Source: Leptothoe spongobia TAU-MAC 1115 (GTDB lineage Bacteria > Cyanobacteriota > Cyanobacteriia > Phormidesmidales > Phormidesmidaceae). Taken from it: DNA of 64,000 nucleotides. The stretch lies in the NCBI RefSeq assembly GCF_018739885.1, contig NZ_JADOES010000002.1:1-64000 (forward strand), given 5' to 3'. Positions 1 through 9,517 of the stretch are shown in pieces (within the stretch, counting starts at the first letter, position 1; each line of letters begins with the position of its first letter). Under the pieces are notes generated by a model that ran no database searches, was not told the origin of the DNA, and worked only from the letters and a program-made list of their open reading frames with translations. The translations under genes were made by a program, and so were the position numbers.

Positions 1-69
1 CAACGCTTTGATGAGTTGTTTCCTTCAGTACCTAAAAGCTCTTTGAAACACCCATCCCACAACACTTAA
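1..69 (+). CDS. possible 3' end of a gene entering from the left
   Basis: Frame 1 is open from the first base and ends at TAA (67-69), giving 22 residues that end in SHNT; the other two forward frames close within 45 bases. This may be the tail of a gene lying mostly outside the window, but an open stretch this short is expected by chance. No family is recognisable. Confidence 0.2.
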   Translation, partial: QRFDELFPSVPKSSLKHPSHNT

Positions 70-644
70 TTACGCCCAGATAGATTGACTCAGTATAATC
101 GTCCCTCAAATTTCGGGCTCAAGCTGTTTAAGATCCTTATTGTCTTCTGAAAAACAACTACTACATTATCATTCATTCTTGGGGCAAAAAAACTCACCAC
201 AAAGCACAACCGTCTAAGGCTGAATCGCCATGGCTAACCAAACGTACCCAAAAGGAATGCCAAGCTGTCGATGGGTTTTGTAGATAACTTCAGCATTGGA
301 AAAGACGATCCTTCTCTGATAGAGGCTGATAATACCCTTGCATCTGCTCATGGGCACGGGCTTGTTGGTGGCATAAGTAGTCTTACAGCTAAAGCGACTA
401 TCCATGGCTGACTGTATTTCCGCTTGGGATCCACTAATCGAGAAGGGTGATCAGGTCATGCTCTGACTATTTGCGGTTATACCCTGACTCATTGCTCGCA
501 AAGAAAGTTAGTCTTGTCACCATTCGATCATTGAACCGGTGTAGAACAGGAACACGGTTTGCGAATTGATGCATCCGTTAATCAAGATTTATGATCACAT
601 TATTCCTCCTTTGCTGGAAGAGGCATAAAATCCAAAGATTACTC
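70..644. other. gene-poor region upstream of the Tc toxin gene
   Basis: About 575 bases without a convincing gene. A 63-codon minus-strand frame (214-405) starts with ATG and ends at TAG; its product has no signal peptide or motif that I recognise and could be a remnant of a larger decayed gene. No tRNA, CRISPR or terminator hairpin is visible. The 3' part is AT-rich and leads into the regulatory element before the TcB-TcC gene. Confidence 0.4.
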
Positions 645-681
645 GAATACAAGTATTCTTACTTGTTATCTTCGTGGATGG
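645..681 (+). promoter_or_regulatory. conserved upstream element, copy 1 (before TcB-TcC gene)
   Basis: A 14-bp palindrome GAATACAAGTATTC (645-658) overlaps a second inverted pair, ACAAG-8 nt-CTTGT (649-666). The following block 660-681, beginning TACTTGTTAT, recurs before the gene at 8616 with only three mismatches in 22 bases, again with an ACAAG...CTTGT pair. The element ends 7 bases before the preferred ATG of the toxin gene, and GGAG (680-683) overlaps its end. It could be an operator, or a leader segment acting in the mRNA. Function is inferred from conservation only. Confidence 0.5.
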
Positions 682-688
682 AGTACTT

Positions 689-3600
689 ATGAACAATGAT
701 CGTCGGATCGAGACTCCTCAACTGTCTTTACCTAAGGGTGGGGGAGCGATTCAGGGAATTGGAGAAACGTTCCAGTCCACGGAGTTTACAGGTGCGGCGA
801 CCCTGTCTATCCCTATTCCAACCACGCCCTGTCGGGGAAGTGAGCCCCAATTAAGTGTTGGCTATAGTTCTGGCTCGGGCAATGGCATATTTGGCTTGGG
901 GTTTGATCTGACGATTCCTAATATTGCCCGTAAGACGTCAAAGGCCATTCCTAAATATAACGATACAGATCGTAATACAGATATCTTCTTGTTTTCTAAT
1001 GCAGAGGACTTAGTGCCCGTTGTTGCTGGAAAACCTCCTGAAAGTGGCGATCCTGACTATACGGTAATAGCTTATCGGCCACGGGTAGAAGGATTATTTG
1101 CCAAAATTGAACGTTGGACACACAAGACGACAAAGGAGACTCACTGGCGGGTGGTGAGTGCAGAGAATGTTATCAGTTTGTTTGGCAAAACAAACCAGGC
1201 ACGGATTTATAATCCCGAGCAGCCCAATCAGGTATTCCAATGGTTATTGGAAGAAGTCTTTGACGCTACAGGGAATTGTGTCGTTTATCAATATAAGGCA
1301 GAAGATACTACAAATGTTCCTGATGTTCTTTTTGAAAAGAACCGGGTGCAAACGGCTAATAAGTATATTGAGCGGATTAAATATGGCAATGACGCTCCTT
1401 TAGTAGAGGGACAAGATCTTCAAGCTACTAAGTGGTATTTTGAAGTGGTGTTTGACTACGGTGAGTATGAGATTAGTTCAGCCTCTCTAAAGGCTAAGCA
1501 GACCTATATTCCGGCTAATCCCTATACTCCAATTAATCCGTGGAAAAATCGTCAAGATCCTTTTTCGACCTACCATGCTGGGTTTGAGATGCGTACCCAT
1601 CGGTTATGTCGAAATATCTTGATGTTTCATCGGTTTGAGGAGGAGTTAGGTGAAACTCCAATTCTTGTGCATGCCACCCGCTTTCACTATGATCAGCAAC
1701 CAAACCTGACACAACTAAAGACTGCAGAATCCGTTGGCTATCGGTATCACCCCAAAAAGAATGGCCAAGCAGCTGAGTATGAAGCCAAGGGACTGCCGCC
1801 GATAGAATTTGGATATACGACGTTTACGCCTAAGAAGTATACGTTTGAAGCAATTACCCAGGATGCCGAGCAACCGCTGCCGGGTTTGAATTTACCGCCC
1901 AATTATCAGTCGATCGATCTCTATGGGGAGGGGATTCCAGGGGTGCTCTATAGTGATGGAGCAACGACGCTGTATTGGGAACCTCAGGGAACCAGTAATG
2001 GCGCTGATGTCGGTGTCCGATATGCCCAGCCTAAACAGCTTGAGAGTTTTCCCATCGAGCGTCAGGTGCAAGCGTCTAACCGGATGTTGATGGATCTAGC
2101 AGGGGATGGCCGTACTGCCTTGGTGGTTAGCGACCCTGGGGCCAGTGGTTATTATCACTATGATCCTGATCAGGATACCTGGCAGGGATTTCAGCCTTTT
2201 TCCCAGTTTCCCACTGACTTTAGCAATCTTCGCAACCAGATGGTGGATGTGACGGGGGACGGGTTGATGGATATTCTCCTGGTCGACCGTGATCGTCTAC
2301 AGGTTTACCCGTCTGAGGGGGAGCGCGGATTTGCCTTGCCGCTACTACGGCAGCGGGAGCATGAACTGCCTATGGCTAAGTCTGGGGATGTGGAAGAGGT
2401 GCTGCAGTTTGCGGATCTGTTTGGCACCGGGAAGCAGCATCTGGTGAGGATTACCAATGGGGCAGTGGAATGCTGGCCCAATCTAGGCTATGGCAAGTTT
2501 GGGAACAAGGTGCAGTTGGGCGATGCCCCTCGATTTGAGGGGAGACTGGATGCGTCTCGACTATTTTTGGTGGATATTGATGGATCGGGAACGGCGGATA
2601 TTGCCTATGTGAGTAGAGATCGCATCCAGATTTGGTTTAACCACAGCGGTAATGCCTTTAGTGACCCGTTGACGATTGCTTTGCCCAGTCGGTGGGATAA
2701 CTTACAGCAAATTAACTTTGCCGACATTTTAGGCAATGGGACGACGGGGGTGGTATTTAGTGAAAACCATGTAGAGCCGCGCCATTGGTATTACGACTTT
2801 TGCGGTAAGAAAAAGCCTTATTTGTTGAATACAATCAACAACAATCTTGGAGCGATCACCAACATCACCTATGCCAGCTCAACTCGGTTTTATCTGCAAG
2901 ATAAGCGACAGGGAACGCCCTGGGTGACCAAGCTGCCTTTCCCGGTGCAGGTGGTGGAAAAGGTGGAGGCGATTGATCAGATTTCCCAGACGCGATTGGT
3001 GAGTCTCTACAGCTATCACCATGGCTATTACGATCGGGCTGAGCATGAGTTTCGGGGCTTTGGTCGGGTGGAACGGCAGGACGCGGAGACCATTTCTGAT
3101 CAGGCTAAATCTACCGATGTGTCACCCATTTTGACTAAGACCTGGTATCACACGGGGGCATGGCAGCAAGAGGCGTCTTTATTTGAGCAGTACGAGCAAG
3201 AGTATTTTAAGGGCGACGCACGGGCGGCTCAGGTGTTTAAGCCGGTATTTGAGTGGGGAGACCATACTCCTAACGATACAGAGGTGCGGCAGGCCCATAT
3301 GGCGTTGAAGGCTACCGTGTTGCGATCGGAGGTATATGGGCTGGATAAGTCAGCGTTAAAGAAAAATCCCTATAGCGTCAGTGAAGCGGGGTTTAAGATT
3401 AAGTGCTTGCGATCGCAAGGCAACAATCAAGATGCGGTTTTCTACGTTTGGGAACGGGAAAACCTGGCCTATGCCTATGAGCGCAATCCTGAGGATCCAC
3501 GCATTGCCCACACCATTACGGTCAAAATTGATGATTATGGCAATGTGGAACAGAGCTGCGCCATTGCCTATGGGCGGCGAGCAGCTGATGCCCTACCAGA

Positions 3601-6600
3601 ACAAAAGAGTTTGAAGGTGACCTATACCGAAAATCGGTTTGTCCATCTGGATCAAAATAATGGGGTTAGGCTGTTGGGGGTGCCGGTAGAAAGTCAGACC
3701 TATGAGCTAACGGGATTAGGGTTAGATGCTGGCAAGGAGTATTTTGACTCTGAAAGAATTGCTGAAAAAATTAGTGCTGCCAAGCGGACTCGACTGAGCT
3801 GGGAACGTCACTTTTATTGGAATCAATCCTTAGATCAGATTTTGGGTTCAGGGCAGGTGGGGCCTCAGGGGTTATTGGCCCGCAGCGAAGGGGCTGTGGT
3901 GGAAAAACAGAAAATTGAGTCGGTGTTTTCTGAGGTGTTGAATACATCGGAGTTAGAGACCTATCTGAGGGATCAAGGGAAGTACCAGTTTGATCAGGGG
4001 TATTGGTGGAACCCTGGACTGACCCAGACCTATGGAGGGCAAGATCACTTTTATTTGCCGACTCACACCACCGATCCATTTGGGCATATCAGCCAGGTTG
4101 AATACGATAACCACAAGCTGTTGGTGAAAAAGGTTACCGATGCCATTGGCAACGAAATGACTGTAGAGACAATTGATTATCAAACCCTGCAGCCGCAAAA
4201 AATAACGGATCTAAACAACAATGTTTCAGCGGTCAGATTTGATCCGCTAGGGATGGTGATGCTGACGTCTCTCTATGGGACGGAAAATGGTAAACGAGTT
4301 GGGTTTTCTGAGGTAAGTGATGCTCCTCTACCTGCCTTTAAGATGGCAGATGCCATCAGCAATCCTCAAACTTATCTGCAGGGAACCGGCAGTTATTTTT
4401 ACTACGATCTATTTGCCTGGAAGGATAACCAGCAGCCGGTTTATGCGGTTAATCTGATAGCTGAAAATTACAATGCTGATACCCGAGTGCAGACCCAGAT
4501 TACCTACAGTGATGGGTTTGGGCGGGAAGTGCAAACGAAAATGCGGGTGGATGCGGGTAAGGTGTTTTCTGTTAAGGCGGATGGCAGTTTAGAAGAGAAA
4601 GAGACAAGCACTCGGTGGTTGAGTTCTGGCCATAAGCTATATAACAACAAGGGCAAGCCGATTCGTGAGTATGAGCCCTACTATATTGATACCCATGGGT
4701 ATGTGGACCATCCGAGTCTGAATCGGTATGGGGTGTCGTCGGAGCTGCATTATGATCCGCTGGATCGCCCGATTCGGATGGATACGCCTAAGGGCTTTTT
4801 TACAAAGGTGGAGTTTACGCCCTGGGAAGAGCAGCACTATGACGAGAACGATACGGTAAAGGACTCCCCTTATTACAAAAAGAATCACAATAACAAGGAT
4901 TTGCCAGCAGCGGAACGGCAGGCTCTGGAAAAAGCGGCACAGTTTTACGATACGCCTGAGATTAAGGTGTTGGATAATTTGGGGCAGACGGTGCGGGAGA
5001 TCCAGCTGCGGTCGGATCAGCGACGGTTAGAAACTCGGTATGGGTTAGATATTGTGGGCAATCAGCTGTCCAGTGTTGATCCGCGTTTGGCAGCCCAGGG
5101 GTCGGACCTGAAAAATTTTCAGATGGAATATGACCTGATGCAGACGGAGCTGCGGACGGTGAGTGCGGATGGGGGTACCCAGTGGAGTCTGAACAATGTG
5201 ATGGGGAATCCGATCTATGGTTGTGATGCTCGTGGGTTTGTGGTGACGACAGAGTATGATGCGCTGCACCGTCCGGTGGCTGTGGGGGTTAAGGGGGGTG
5301 ATGGAGAGCAAGCCTTGGATAATTGGGTGGAGCGGATGGTTTATGGGGATAGTGTGGAGGATGCTGAGGCGAAGAATTTACGGGGGCAGCTTTATCAGCA
5401 CTATGACTCGGCGGGTCGGGTGCAGGTGGATGCCTATAGTTTGGATGGACAGCCTCTGACAACTCAACGCCAACTGCGGGATGAGTATAAGCTGGAGGCG
5501 AATTGGAATGGAGAGACTCAATCCGATGAGGAGCTGCTGCAGGATGAGATTTACGTATCAACAGCTCGCTATGATGCGCTGGGACGAGTGATTGAAGAGA
5601 GGGATGCGGATGAGAATGTGCATCGTCCGGTGTATGACTTGACGGGGTCGCTGGTGCAGCTGCAGATAACCCACAGTGAAGAGACAGAGCCAACCAGCTA
5701 TGTGAACCGTATTGAGTATGATGCGAAGGGGCAGCGGACGCAGATTGAGTATGGCAATGGGGTAACGACTACCTATGAGTATGAACGAGAAACGTTCTAT
5801 CTGAAACGGATTTTGACCCAGCGACCGGATCAGTCTCTGTTGCAGGATTTGAATTATGTTTATGATCCGGTGGGCAATATTACTCAGATTGGGGATAAGG
5901 CTTGGGATACGGTGTTTAATAACAACCAGAAGGTGGATCCGGTTTCGACCTATAGCTATGATGCGCTGTATCGCTTGGAGGAGGCGACGGGGCGACAACA
6001 TATGGCATTAGGGCAGAGACAGCGTAGTCCCTTGCCTGATGAGGACTTTGTGCCGTTGCAGAGTTTGAATAATGGGCAGGCGGTGGAGAATTATATTCGT
6101 CGTTATTCCTATGATGATGGAGGGAATTTATATCGGATCCGGCATGAGAGCAATCATGGGAATCATACCCAGCGTTTGACGGTTTCTGATCGGTCGAATC
6201 GGGCGGTGGAGAGTGATTTGTTGACGGCGACTCAGCCTCAACCGATGGCAGCGGCGGTGGAGATTGACCGCTTTTTTGACGCCAATGGGAATCAAACGCG
6301 GACGAAGGGGATGGGGCCGATCCGCTGGAATTATCGGGACAATATTGCCAGTGTGACCATCGTTGACCGGAAAGAGAATGGGCTGAATGATGTGGAGTTT
6401 TATGTGTATGACAGCAGCGGCGACCGGGTGCGGAAGGTGATGGAGCGCTATGGCAGTGGGGGGACGGTGGCCCACGTGGAAGAGGTGGTTTATTTAGGTG
6501 GGGTGGAGATTCGTCGAACGCGGCGAGATGAAACACTGACGGAGGAACGTCGGTGTTTGCGGGTGATGGATGATGAGCGGTGCATTGCGGTGCGCAACCG

Positions 6601-7825
6601 TTGGACGGAGGGTGAACCACCTGCGGGAGTGAAGCGGATCCAGGTGAGGTATCAGTTGGAGAATCATCTGGGGTCGGCGGCGATGGAAGTGGATGATGCG
6701 GGGCAGTTGATTAGTTATGAGGAGTATTTTCCCTATGGGGGGACGGCGTTTGTGGCGGGGCGGAATGCGGCTGAGGTGAAGTTAAAGCATTATCGTTATT
6801 CGGGGAAGGAGCGGGATGGGAGTACGGGGTTGTATTACTATGGGGCGCGGTATTATGCGCCGTGGTTGGGGCGGTGGATGAGTTGTGATCCGGCGGGGAC
6901 GGTGGATGGGTTGAATTTGTATGGGTTTGTGGGAGGGAATCCAATTACCAACAATGATGCCGACGGACGGATGTTCAGTAAAATAGTCAAGAAAGTAGGA
7001 AAATACGCCAACAACGTCTTCAACTTCAACAACTTCAACACCCAAAAACGTTTCAAAACCTACAAAATATTAAGATACAATATCGAATTTAAGGGTCGTC
7101 AGATCCCAGGACACGAGCAGACCCTGTTTACCGGAAAGAGTTACCAATCAATTCTTGCGAATTTTAATCGAAAAGAAAAAAATGAATCGAATCCCAACGA
7201 AAAGAAGAAAATAATAGGAATAAAGGAGGCGTTCGAGAAAAACAAGGGATTGGTCGGAATCAGTCCAGTGGAAAAGCAGACAAAGGAGATGAAAAAATTA
7301 CTACAACAAGGGCAAAGTCCAAATAACAACGACAACGGGAAGTTGTACAACTTCAGGACCTATAAAGGTGAGAAAGCAACAGTGGGTCGCTATACCAGCC
7401 TCGGGACCATGGACGACAGCAAGAGTAAGAACGGCAAACAAATCGGCAAGCGCACGGCGGACAGAAAACCGGTGGACGAGGTCCTCGTCCAGGACACGGA
7501 ATTAACATACGAACAAGCGGCAAGAACAGTTAATTACTTCACTGATAGTTTTAATAGAGTGAAGATCGGCCCTAGTGGCGACTACGCGTTGCTCACCAAG
7601 GAGCCCTTTACTATAAGACCAGATAAGGAGAATCATTGCTGTACATTCAGTAAGGGAATAGACGAGATTCGAGCGGGCAAATCTATTCCGGGGGCTCAGC
7701 TGATGCCGAATGACAAGAAGAAAATTTTCGAAAACAACAATATAGAACACCGCACAGCAACCGATCAGGATATAAGAGACCTGTCAAAAAATGGAATAAA
7801 CATTAATCTTAAGAAGAAAGTGTAA
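689..7825 (+). CDS. Tc toxin TcB-TcC fusion: SpvB / TcdB-mid / RHS protein with variable C-terminal cassette
   Basis: A 2,378-residue protein joining the parts that are separate TcB and TcC proteins in Photorhabdus-type Tc toxins. The N-terminus is an SpvB domain (about residues 1-330). Next are FG-GAP/VCBS-like propeller blades (DLAGDGRT, DVTGDGLMD, DIDGSGTAD; about 440-720), TcdB middle domains, and a long RHS/YD-repeat shell with many YD-type repeats (YDALHR, YDALGR, YDALYR). The RHS core ends at the signature around GRWMSCDPAG and DGLNLYGFVGGNP, near residue 2094. In TcC proteins this point is where the aspartyl autoprotease releases the C-terminal toxin. The remaining ~284 residues match nothing I know and should be the effector. 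ATG at 689 is preferred over GTG 674 because GGAG lies 5 bases upstream. The family role is to encapsulate the toxin and dock on a TcA pore; a TcA-like gene lies 2.2 kb downstream. No signal peptide is visible. Confidence 0.9.
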   Translation: MNNDRRIETPQLSLPKGGGAIQGIGETFQSTEFTGAATLSIPIPTTPCRGSEPQLSVGYSSGSGNGIFGLGFDLTIPNIARKTSKAIPKYNDTDRNTDIFLFSNAEDLVPVVAGKPPESGDPDYTVIAYRPRVEGLFAKIERWTHKTTKETHWRVVSAENVISLFGKTNQARIYNPEQPNQVFQWLLEEVFDATGNCVVYQYKAEDTTNVPDVLFEKNRVQTANKYIERIKYGNDAPLVEGQDLQATKWYFEVVFDYGEYEISSASLKAKQTYIPANPYTPINPWKNRQDPFSTYHAGFEMRTHRLCRNILMFHRFEEELGETPILVHATRFHYDQQPNLTQLKTAESVGYRYHPKKNGQAAEYEAKGLPPIEFGYTTFTPKKYTFEAITQDAEQPLPGLNLPPNYQSIDLYGEGIPGVLYSDGATTLYWEPQGTSNGADVGVRYAQPKQLESFPIERQVQASNRMLMDLAGDGRTALVVSDPGASGYYHYDPDQDTWQGFQPFSQFPTDFSNLRNQMVDVTGDGLMDILLVDRDRLQVYPSEGERGFALPLLRQREHELPMAKSGDVEEVLQFADLFGTGKQHLVRITNGAVECWPNLGYGKFGNKVQLGDAPRFEGRLDASRLFLVDIDGSGTADIAYVSRDRIQIWFNHSGNAFSDPLTIALPSRWDNLQQINFADILGNGTTGVVFSENHVEPRHWYYDFCGKKKPYLLNTINNNLGAITNITYASSTRFYLQDKRQGTPWVTKLPFPVQVVEKVEAIDQISQTRLVSLYSYHHGYYDRAEHEFRGFGRVERQDAETISDQAKSTDVSPILTKTWYHTGAWQQEASLFEQYEQEYFKGDARAAQVFKPVFEWGDHTPNDTEVRQAHMALKATVLRSEVYGLDKSALKKNPYSVSEAGFKIKCLRSQGNNQDAVFYVWERENLAYAYERNPEDPRIAHTITVKIDDYGNVEQSCAIAYGRRAADALPEQKSLKVTYTENRFVHLDQNNGVRLLGVPVESQTYELTGLGLDAGKEYFDSERIAEKISAAKRTRLSWERHFYWNQSLDQILGSGQVGPQGLLARSEGAVVEKQKIESVFSEVLNTSELETYLRDQGKYQFDQGYWWNPGLTQTYGGQDHFYLPTHTTDPFGHISQVEYDNHKLLVKKVTDAIGNEMTVETIDYQTLQPQKITDLNNNVSAVRFDPLGMVMLTSLYGTENGKRVGFSEVSDAPLPAFKMADAISNPQTYLQGTGSYFYYDLFAWKDNQQPVYAVNLIAENYNADTRVQTQITYSDGFGREVQTKMRVDAGKVFSVKADGSLEEKETSTRWLSSGHKLYNNKGKPIREYEPYYIDTHGYVDHPSLNRYGVSSELHYDPLDRPIRMDTPKGFFTKVEFTPWEEQHYDENDTVKDSPYYKKNHNNKDLPAAERQALEKAAQFYDTPEIKVLDNLGQTVREIQLRSDQRRLETRYGLDIVGNQLSSVDPRLAAQGSDLKNFQMEYDLMQTELRTVSADGGTQWSLNNVMGNPIYGCDARGFVVTTEYDALHRPVAVGVKGGDGEQALDNWVERMVYGDSVEDAEAKNLRGQLYQHYDSAGRVQVDAYSLDGQPLTTQRQLRDEYKLEANWNGETQSDEELLQDEIYVSTARYDALGRVIEERDADENVHRPVYDLTGSLVQLQITHSEETEPTSYVNRIEYDAKGQRTQIEYGNGVTTTYEYERETFYLKRILTQRPDQSLLQDLNYVYDPVGNITQIGDKAWDTVFNNNQKVDPVSTYSYDALYRLEEATGRQHMALGQRQRSPLPDEDFVPLQSLNNGQAVENYIRRYSYDDGGNLYRIRHESNHGNHTQRLTVSDRSNRAVESDLLTATQPQPMAAAVEIDRFFDANGNQTRTKGMGPIRWNYRDNIASVTIVDRKENGLNDVEFYVYDSSGDRVRKVMERYGSGGTVAHVEEVVYLGGVEIRRTRRDETLTEERRCLRVMDDERCIAVRNRWTEGEPPAGVKRIQVRYQLENHLGSAAMEVDDAGQLISYEEYFPYGGTAFVAGRNAAEVKLKHYRYSGKERDGSTGLYYYGARYYAPWLGRWMSCDPAGTVDGLNLYGFVGGNPITNNDADGRMFSKIVKKVGKYANNVFNFNNFNTQKRFKTYKILRYNIEFKGRQIPGHEQTLFTGKSYQSILANFNRKEKNESNPNEKKKIIGIKEAFEKNKGLVGISPVEKQTKEMKKLLQQGQSPNNNDNGKLYNFRTYKGEKATVGRYTSLGTMDDSKSKNGKQIGKRTADRKPVDEVLVQDTELTYEQAARTVNYFTDSFNRVKIGPSGDYALLTKEPFTIRPDKENHCCTFSKGIDEIRAGKSIPGAQLMPNDKKKIFENNNIEHRTATDQDIRDLSKNGININLKKKV

Positions 7826-7860
7826 ACGTGACAACTTGTTTTGAAGATTGATGAAGCCAG

Positions 7861-7999
7861 GTAGGGTGCGTGACTCTCTCTTGTTCAACTGAACAGGTAT
7901 AGAGGTAGGGTGCGTGACAACGCACCACTTCCAAGAGCTAACGCACCACTCCAAAACCCTTTGATAAGGTGCGTTACGCTTCGCTACACAGCACCCTAC
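7861..7999. repeat. REP-like repeats around GTAGGGTGCGT
   Basis: GTAGGGTGCGTGAC occurs at 7861-7874 and 7905-7918. Complementary arms follow: ACGCACCACT twice (about 7919-7950), then GGTGCGTTACGCTTCGCTAC and GCACCCTAC (7991-7999). Together they can fold into several hairpins. This is a common cyanobacterial REP-type repeat. It abuts a RAYT transposase remnant, which is the enzyme class associated with such repeats. It could also act as a transcription stop after the toxin gene. Confidence 0.65.
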
Positions 8000-8259
8000 A
8001 TCTTATCCCAAATATCGTGAGGAATTATTGGACTCTCCTCTTGACACCAATTCGGTGGATAAATTCCCTCCGCAATAAACCGATGCAAACTCGGATACTT
8101 CCAATTCTGCGGTTTCTCACACAAACCATGACGTACCGGATTGTAATGAATATAATCACAATGCGTTGCAAAATCTCGCTCATCGCGAATCCAATGTTCC
8201 CAATACCGACGTTGCCAAAGATTACGTTCTCCTCGCTCCATGGCATCTCAGTACCCTAA
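7996..8259 (-). pseudogene. REP-associated tyrosine transposase (RAYT), C-terminal remnant
   Basis: The minus-strand frame (81 codons from an ATG at 8241) encodes WQRRYWEHWIRDERDF and YIHYNPVRHGL, hallmarks of the C-terminal half of RAYT/IS200-like Y1 transposases. The N-terminal half with the HUH metal site is missing, so the gene is a non-functional fragment. It touches the REP-like repeats at its 3' end. Its presence shows that transposition or recombination acted directly behind the exchangeable toxin cassette. Confidence 0.75.
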
Positions 8260-8289
8260 GCTTTATTTCAAGCATCATGAGAAATTACC

Positions 8290-8493
8290 TTACATTAAGC
8301 TAGCCGCAATAATTGTCACCACACATCTATCATGTTTCTCAGAAGCCAATGATTCATAATCCTCAACTAGAGTGAGATAGTGCTCAGCAATGGGTTCATC
8401 TGAAAAGCAAGCAATAAAACCAACGCTATTATCTGTAATAGCTCCACCAAGACCGATAGCAACTTCTCTTGCTTCTTGTAGTTCAGTCATCAT
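8290..8493 (-). CDS. small hypothetical protein (67 aa)
   Basis: A short minus-strand gene preceded by AAGAGAG a few bases before tandem ATG codons. The product is acidic in the middle (EDYESLASEKHD) and has a hydrophobic C-terminal segment (VVTIIAAS). I recognise no family. It lies between the RAYT remnant and a divergent unknown gene at 8616. Possibilities include a small accessory or immunity protein of the toxin locus, a fragment, or a chance frame. Confidence that it is expressed is modest. Confidence 0.35.
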   Translation of the reverse strand: MMTELQEAREVAIGLGGAITDNSVGFIACFSDEPIAEHYLTLVEDYESLASEKHDRCVVTIIAASLM

Positions 8494-8565
8494 ACTCTCT
8501 TGAAAATGAAAATAACATCATTCCTTTATGCTCTCATTGTCCTACGATTTAGACCAATATAAGGA

Positions 8566-8597
8566 ACAAGGTTTATACTTGTTATTATCGTTGATGG
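8566..8597 (+). promoter_or_regulatory. conserved upstream element, copy 2
   Basis: ACAAG-7 nt-CTTGT (8566-8582) followed by TTATTATCGTTGATGG. The block 8576-8597 matches 660-681 upstream of the TcB-TcC gene at 19 of 22 positions. It ends 18 bases before the ATG of the 168-residue gene. The similarity of two leaders 8 kb apart suggests that both genes respond to the same regulator. Confidence 0.5.
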
Positions 8598-8615
8598 TTA
8601 AGGCTGGAATTGCTT

Positions 8616-9119
8616 ATGGCTGCATTGTCAGATAATCCCAAAGATTTACAACGATATATCTTGCAAGATCAGCAGCCTGTTGTCTGTAATGACGAAGCCA
8701 CCTGGCGCACATTTATGAATGACGGCAATAATTTACTAGTTGCCAATGACCCAGCCGGTAACTTTCAAGTTATTACCGTATTTTTAGGCTTCAATTACGG
8801 CAACACCGAGAAACCCAAATTTTTCCAAACTACCTGCCTAGGAGCAGATAGCGAAAAACATCCCCATTACACAGCAACCTGGGAAAAAGCTACATTACGC
8901 CATCGATGCTCTATCAAATGCGGCGAAATCTTAACTGACTTTGAAGCAGAACGAGCAGCAGGGATTGATCGATCTTGGGAATTCATCGATTGCACTATCG
9001 TTCCAGGAGAGATGCAATTTATTCTTAAATCAGAAGCCGATGCGCTAAAAGCAATGCCTCAAGACAAAAAACACTGGAAGCGTCGAGGCAGAATGATCGT
9101 GTTTTGCTTTGATGTTTAA
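8616..9119 (+). CDS. hypothetical protein (168 aa) sharing leader element with the Tc toxin gene
   Basis: ATG 8616 with GGA eight bases upstream is preferred over TTG 8610. The protein appears cytosolic, with no signal peptide or membrane segment. It has a central hydrophobic stretch (ITVFLGFNYG) followed by Cys-, Trp- and His-containing segments (TTCLGAD, YTATWEKA, HRCSIKCGEI) and a basic Lys/Arg-rich turn near the end (KKHWKRRGR). I do not recognise the family. Its leader shares a 22-base element with the TcB-TcC gene, and it sits between that gene and the TcA-like gene, so an accessory, chaperone, regulatory or immunity role in the Tc system is possible. That is inference from context only. 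Confidence 0.65.
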   Translation: MAALSDNPKDLQRYILQDQQPVVCNDEATWRTFMNDGNNLLVANDPAGNFQVITVFLGFNYGNTEKPKFFQTTCLGADSEKHPHYTATWEKATLRHRCSIKCGEILTDFEAERAAGIDRSWEFIDCTIVPGEMQFILKSEADALKAMPQDKKHWKRRGRMIVFCFDV

Positions 9120-9151
9120 CCCAGCAAGCGTACTGTTCTGAACTCTAGTTG

Positions 9152-9500
9152 TCAAGCGGCTGGCATAAGTTTATCAGGGTCAAAGGGTTTTCTAGATTTA
9201 AGTACCCCACATATGACTCTGATAAGCTTATGCATCAATGCTCCCACCACTTGCATCTTGCATTTGCCTGCGGCCAATAAGCGTTCACGAAAGGTCTGAG
9301 CCTGAGGACACCGTTGCAATAAAACCAAAGCCGGAAAGTAAAGCGCTTTTCTCAATCAGCGATTACCGATTTTACACAAGCGAGTTTTACCCTTGACGGA
9401 CGTTCCCGATTCATGTTCTTGAGGTGTGAGTCCCGCAAACGCAGCCAGTTGACGAGTTGTAATCTCTTTGCTATTCAAGAATTTAGCAGACTTTAAAGAG
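9152..9500 (-). pseudogene. IS110-family transposase remnant with in-frame stop
   Basis: The minus-strand translation reads RQLAAFAGLTPQEHESGTS, then KTRLCKIGNR, a stop (TGA at 9358-9356), then LRKALYFPAL and ERLLAAGKCKM. This is the conserved C-terminal region (transposase_20) of IS110/IS116/IS902 transposases. The nonsense codon probably arose from CGA and splits the frame; the N-terminal catalytic domain is absent. It is an old, dead insertion between the two Tc toxin genes. Confidence 0.8.
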
Positions 9501-9517
9501 TAATGTTACAAGCATTT

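Noticed and set aside
214..405. 63-codon minus-strand frame as a transposase fragment
   Set aside because: The sequence has a vague transposase feel (KTHRQLGIPFGYVW) but no motif that I can name, so no family is assigned.
674..688. GTG 674 as start of the TcB-TcC gene
   Set aside because: ATG 689 has GGAG five bases upstream, and GTG 674 would lie inside the conserved upstream element.
5289..6620. Long minus-strand open frames (134-234 codons) opposite the TcB-TcC gene
   Set aside because: They are Pro/His/Ser-rich shadows caused by the G-rich coding strand of the RHS region; no start signals or family motifs.
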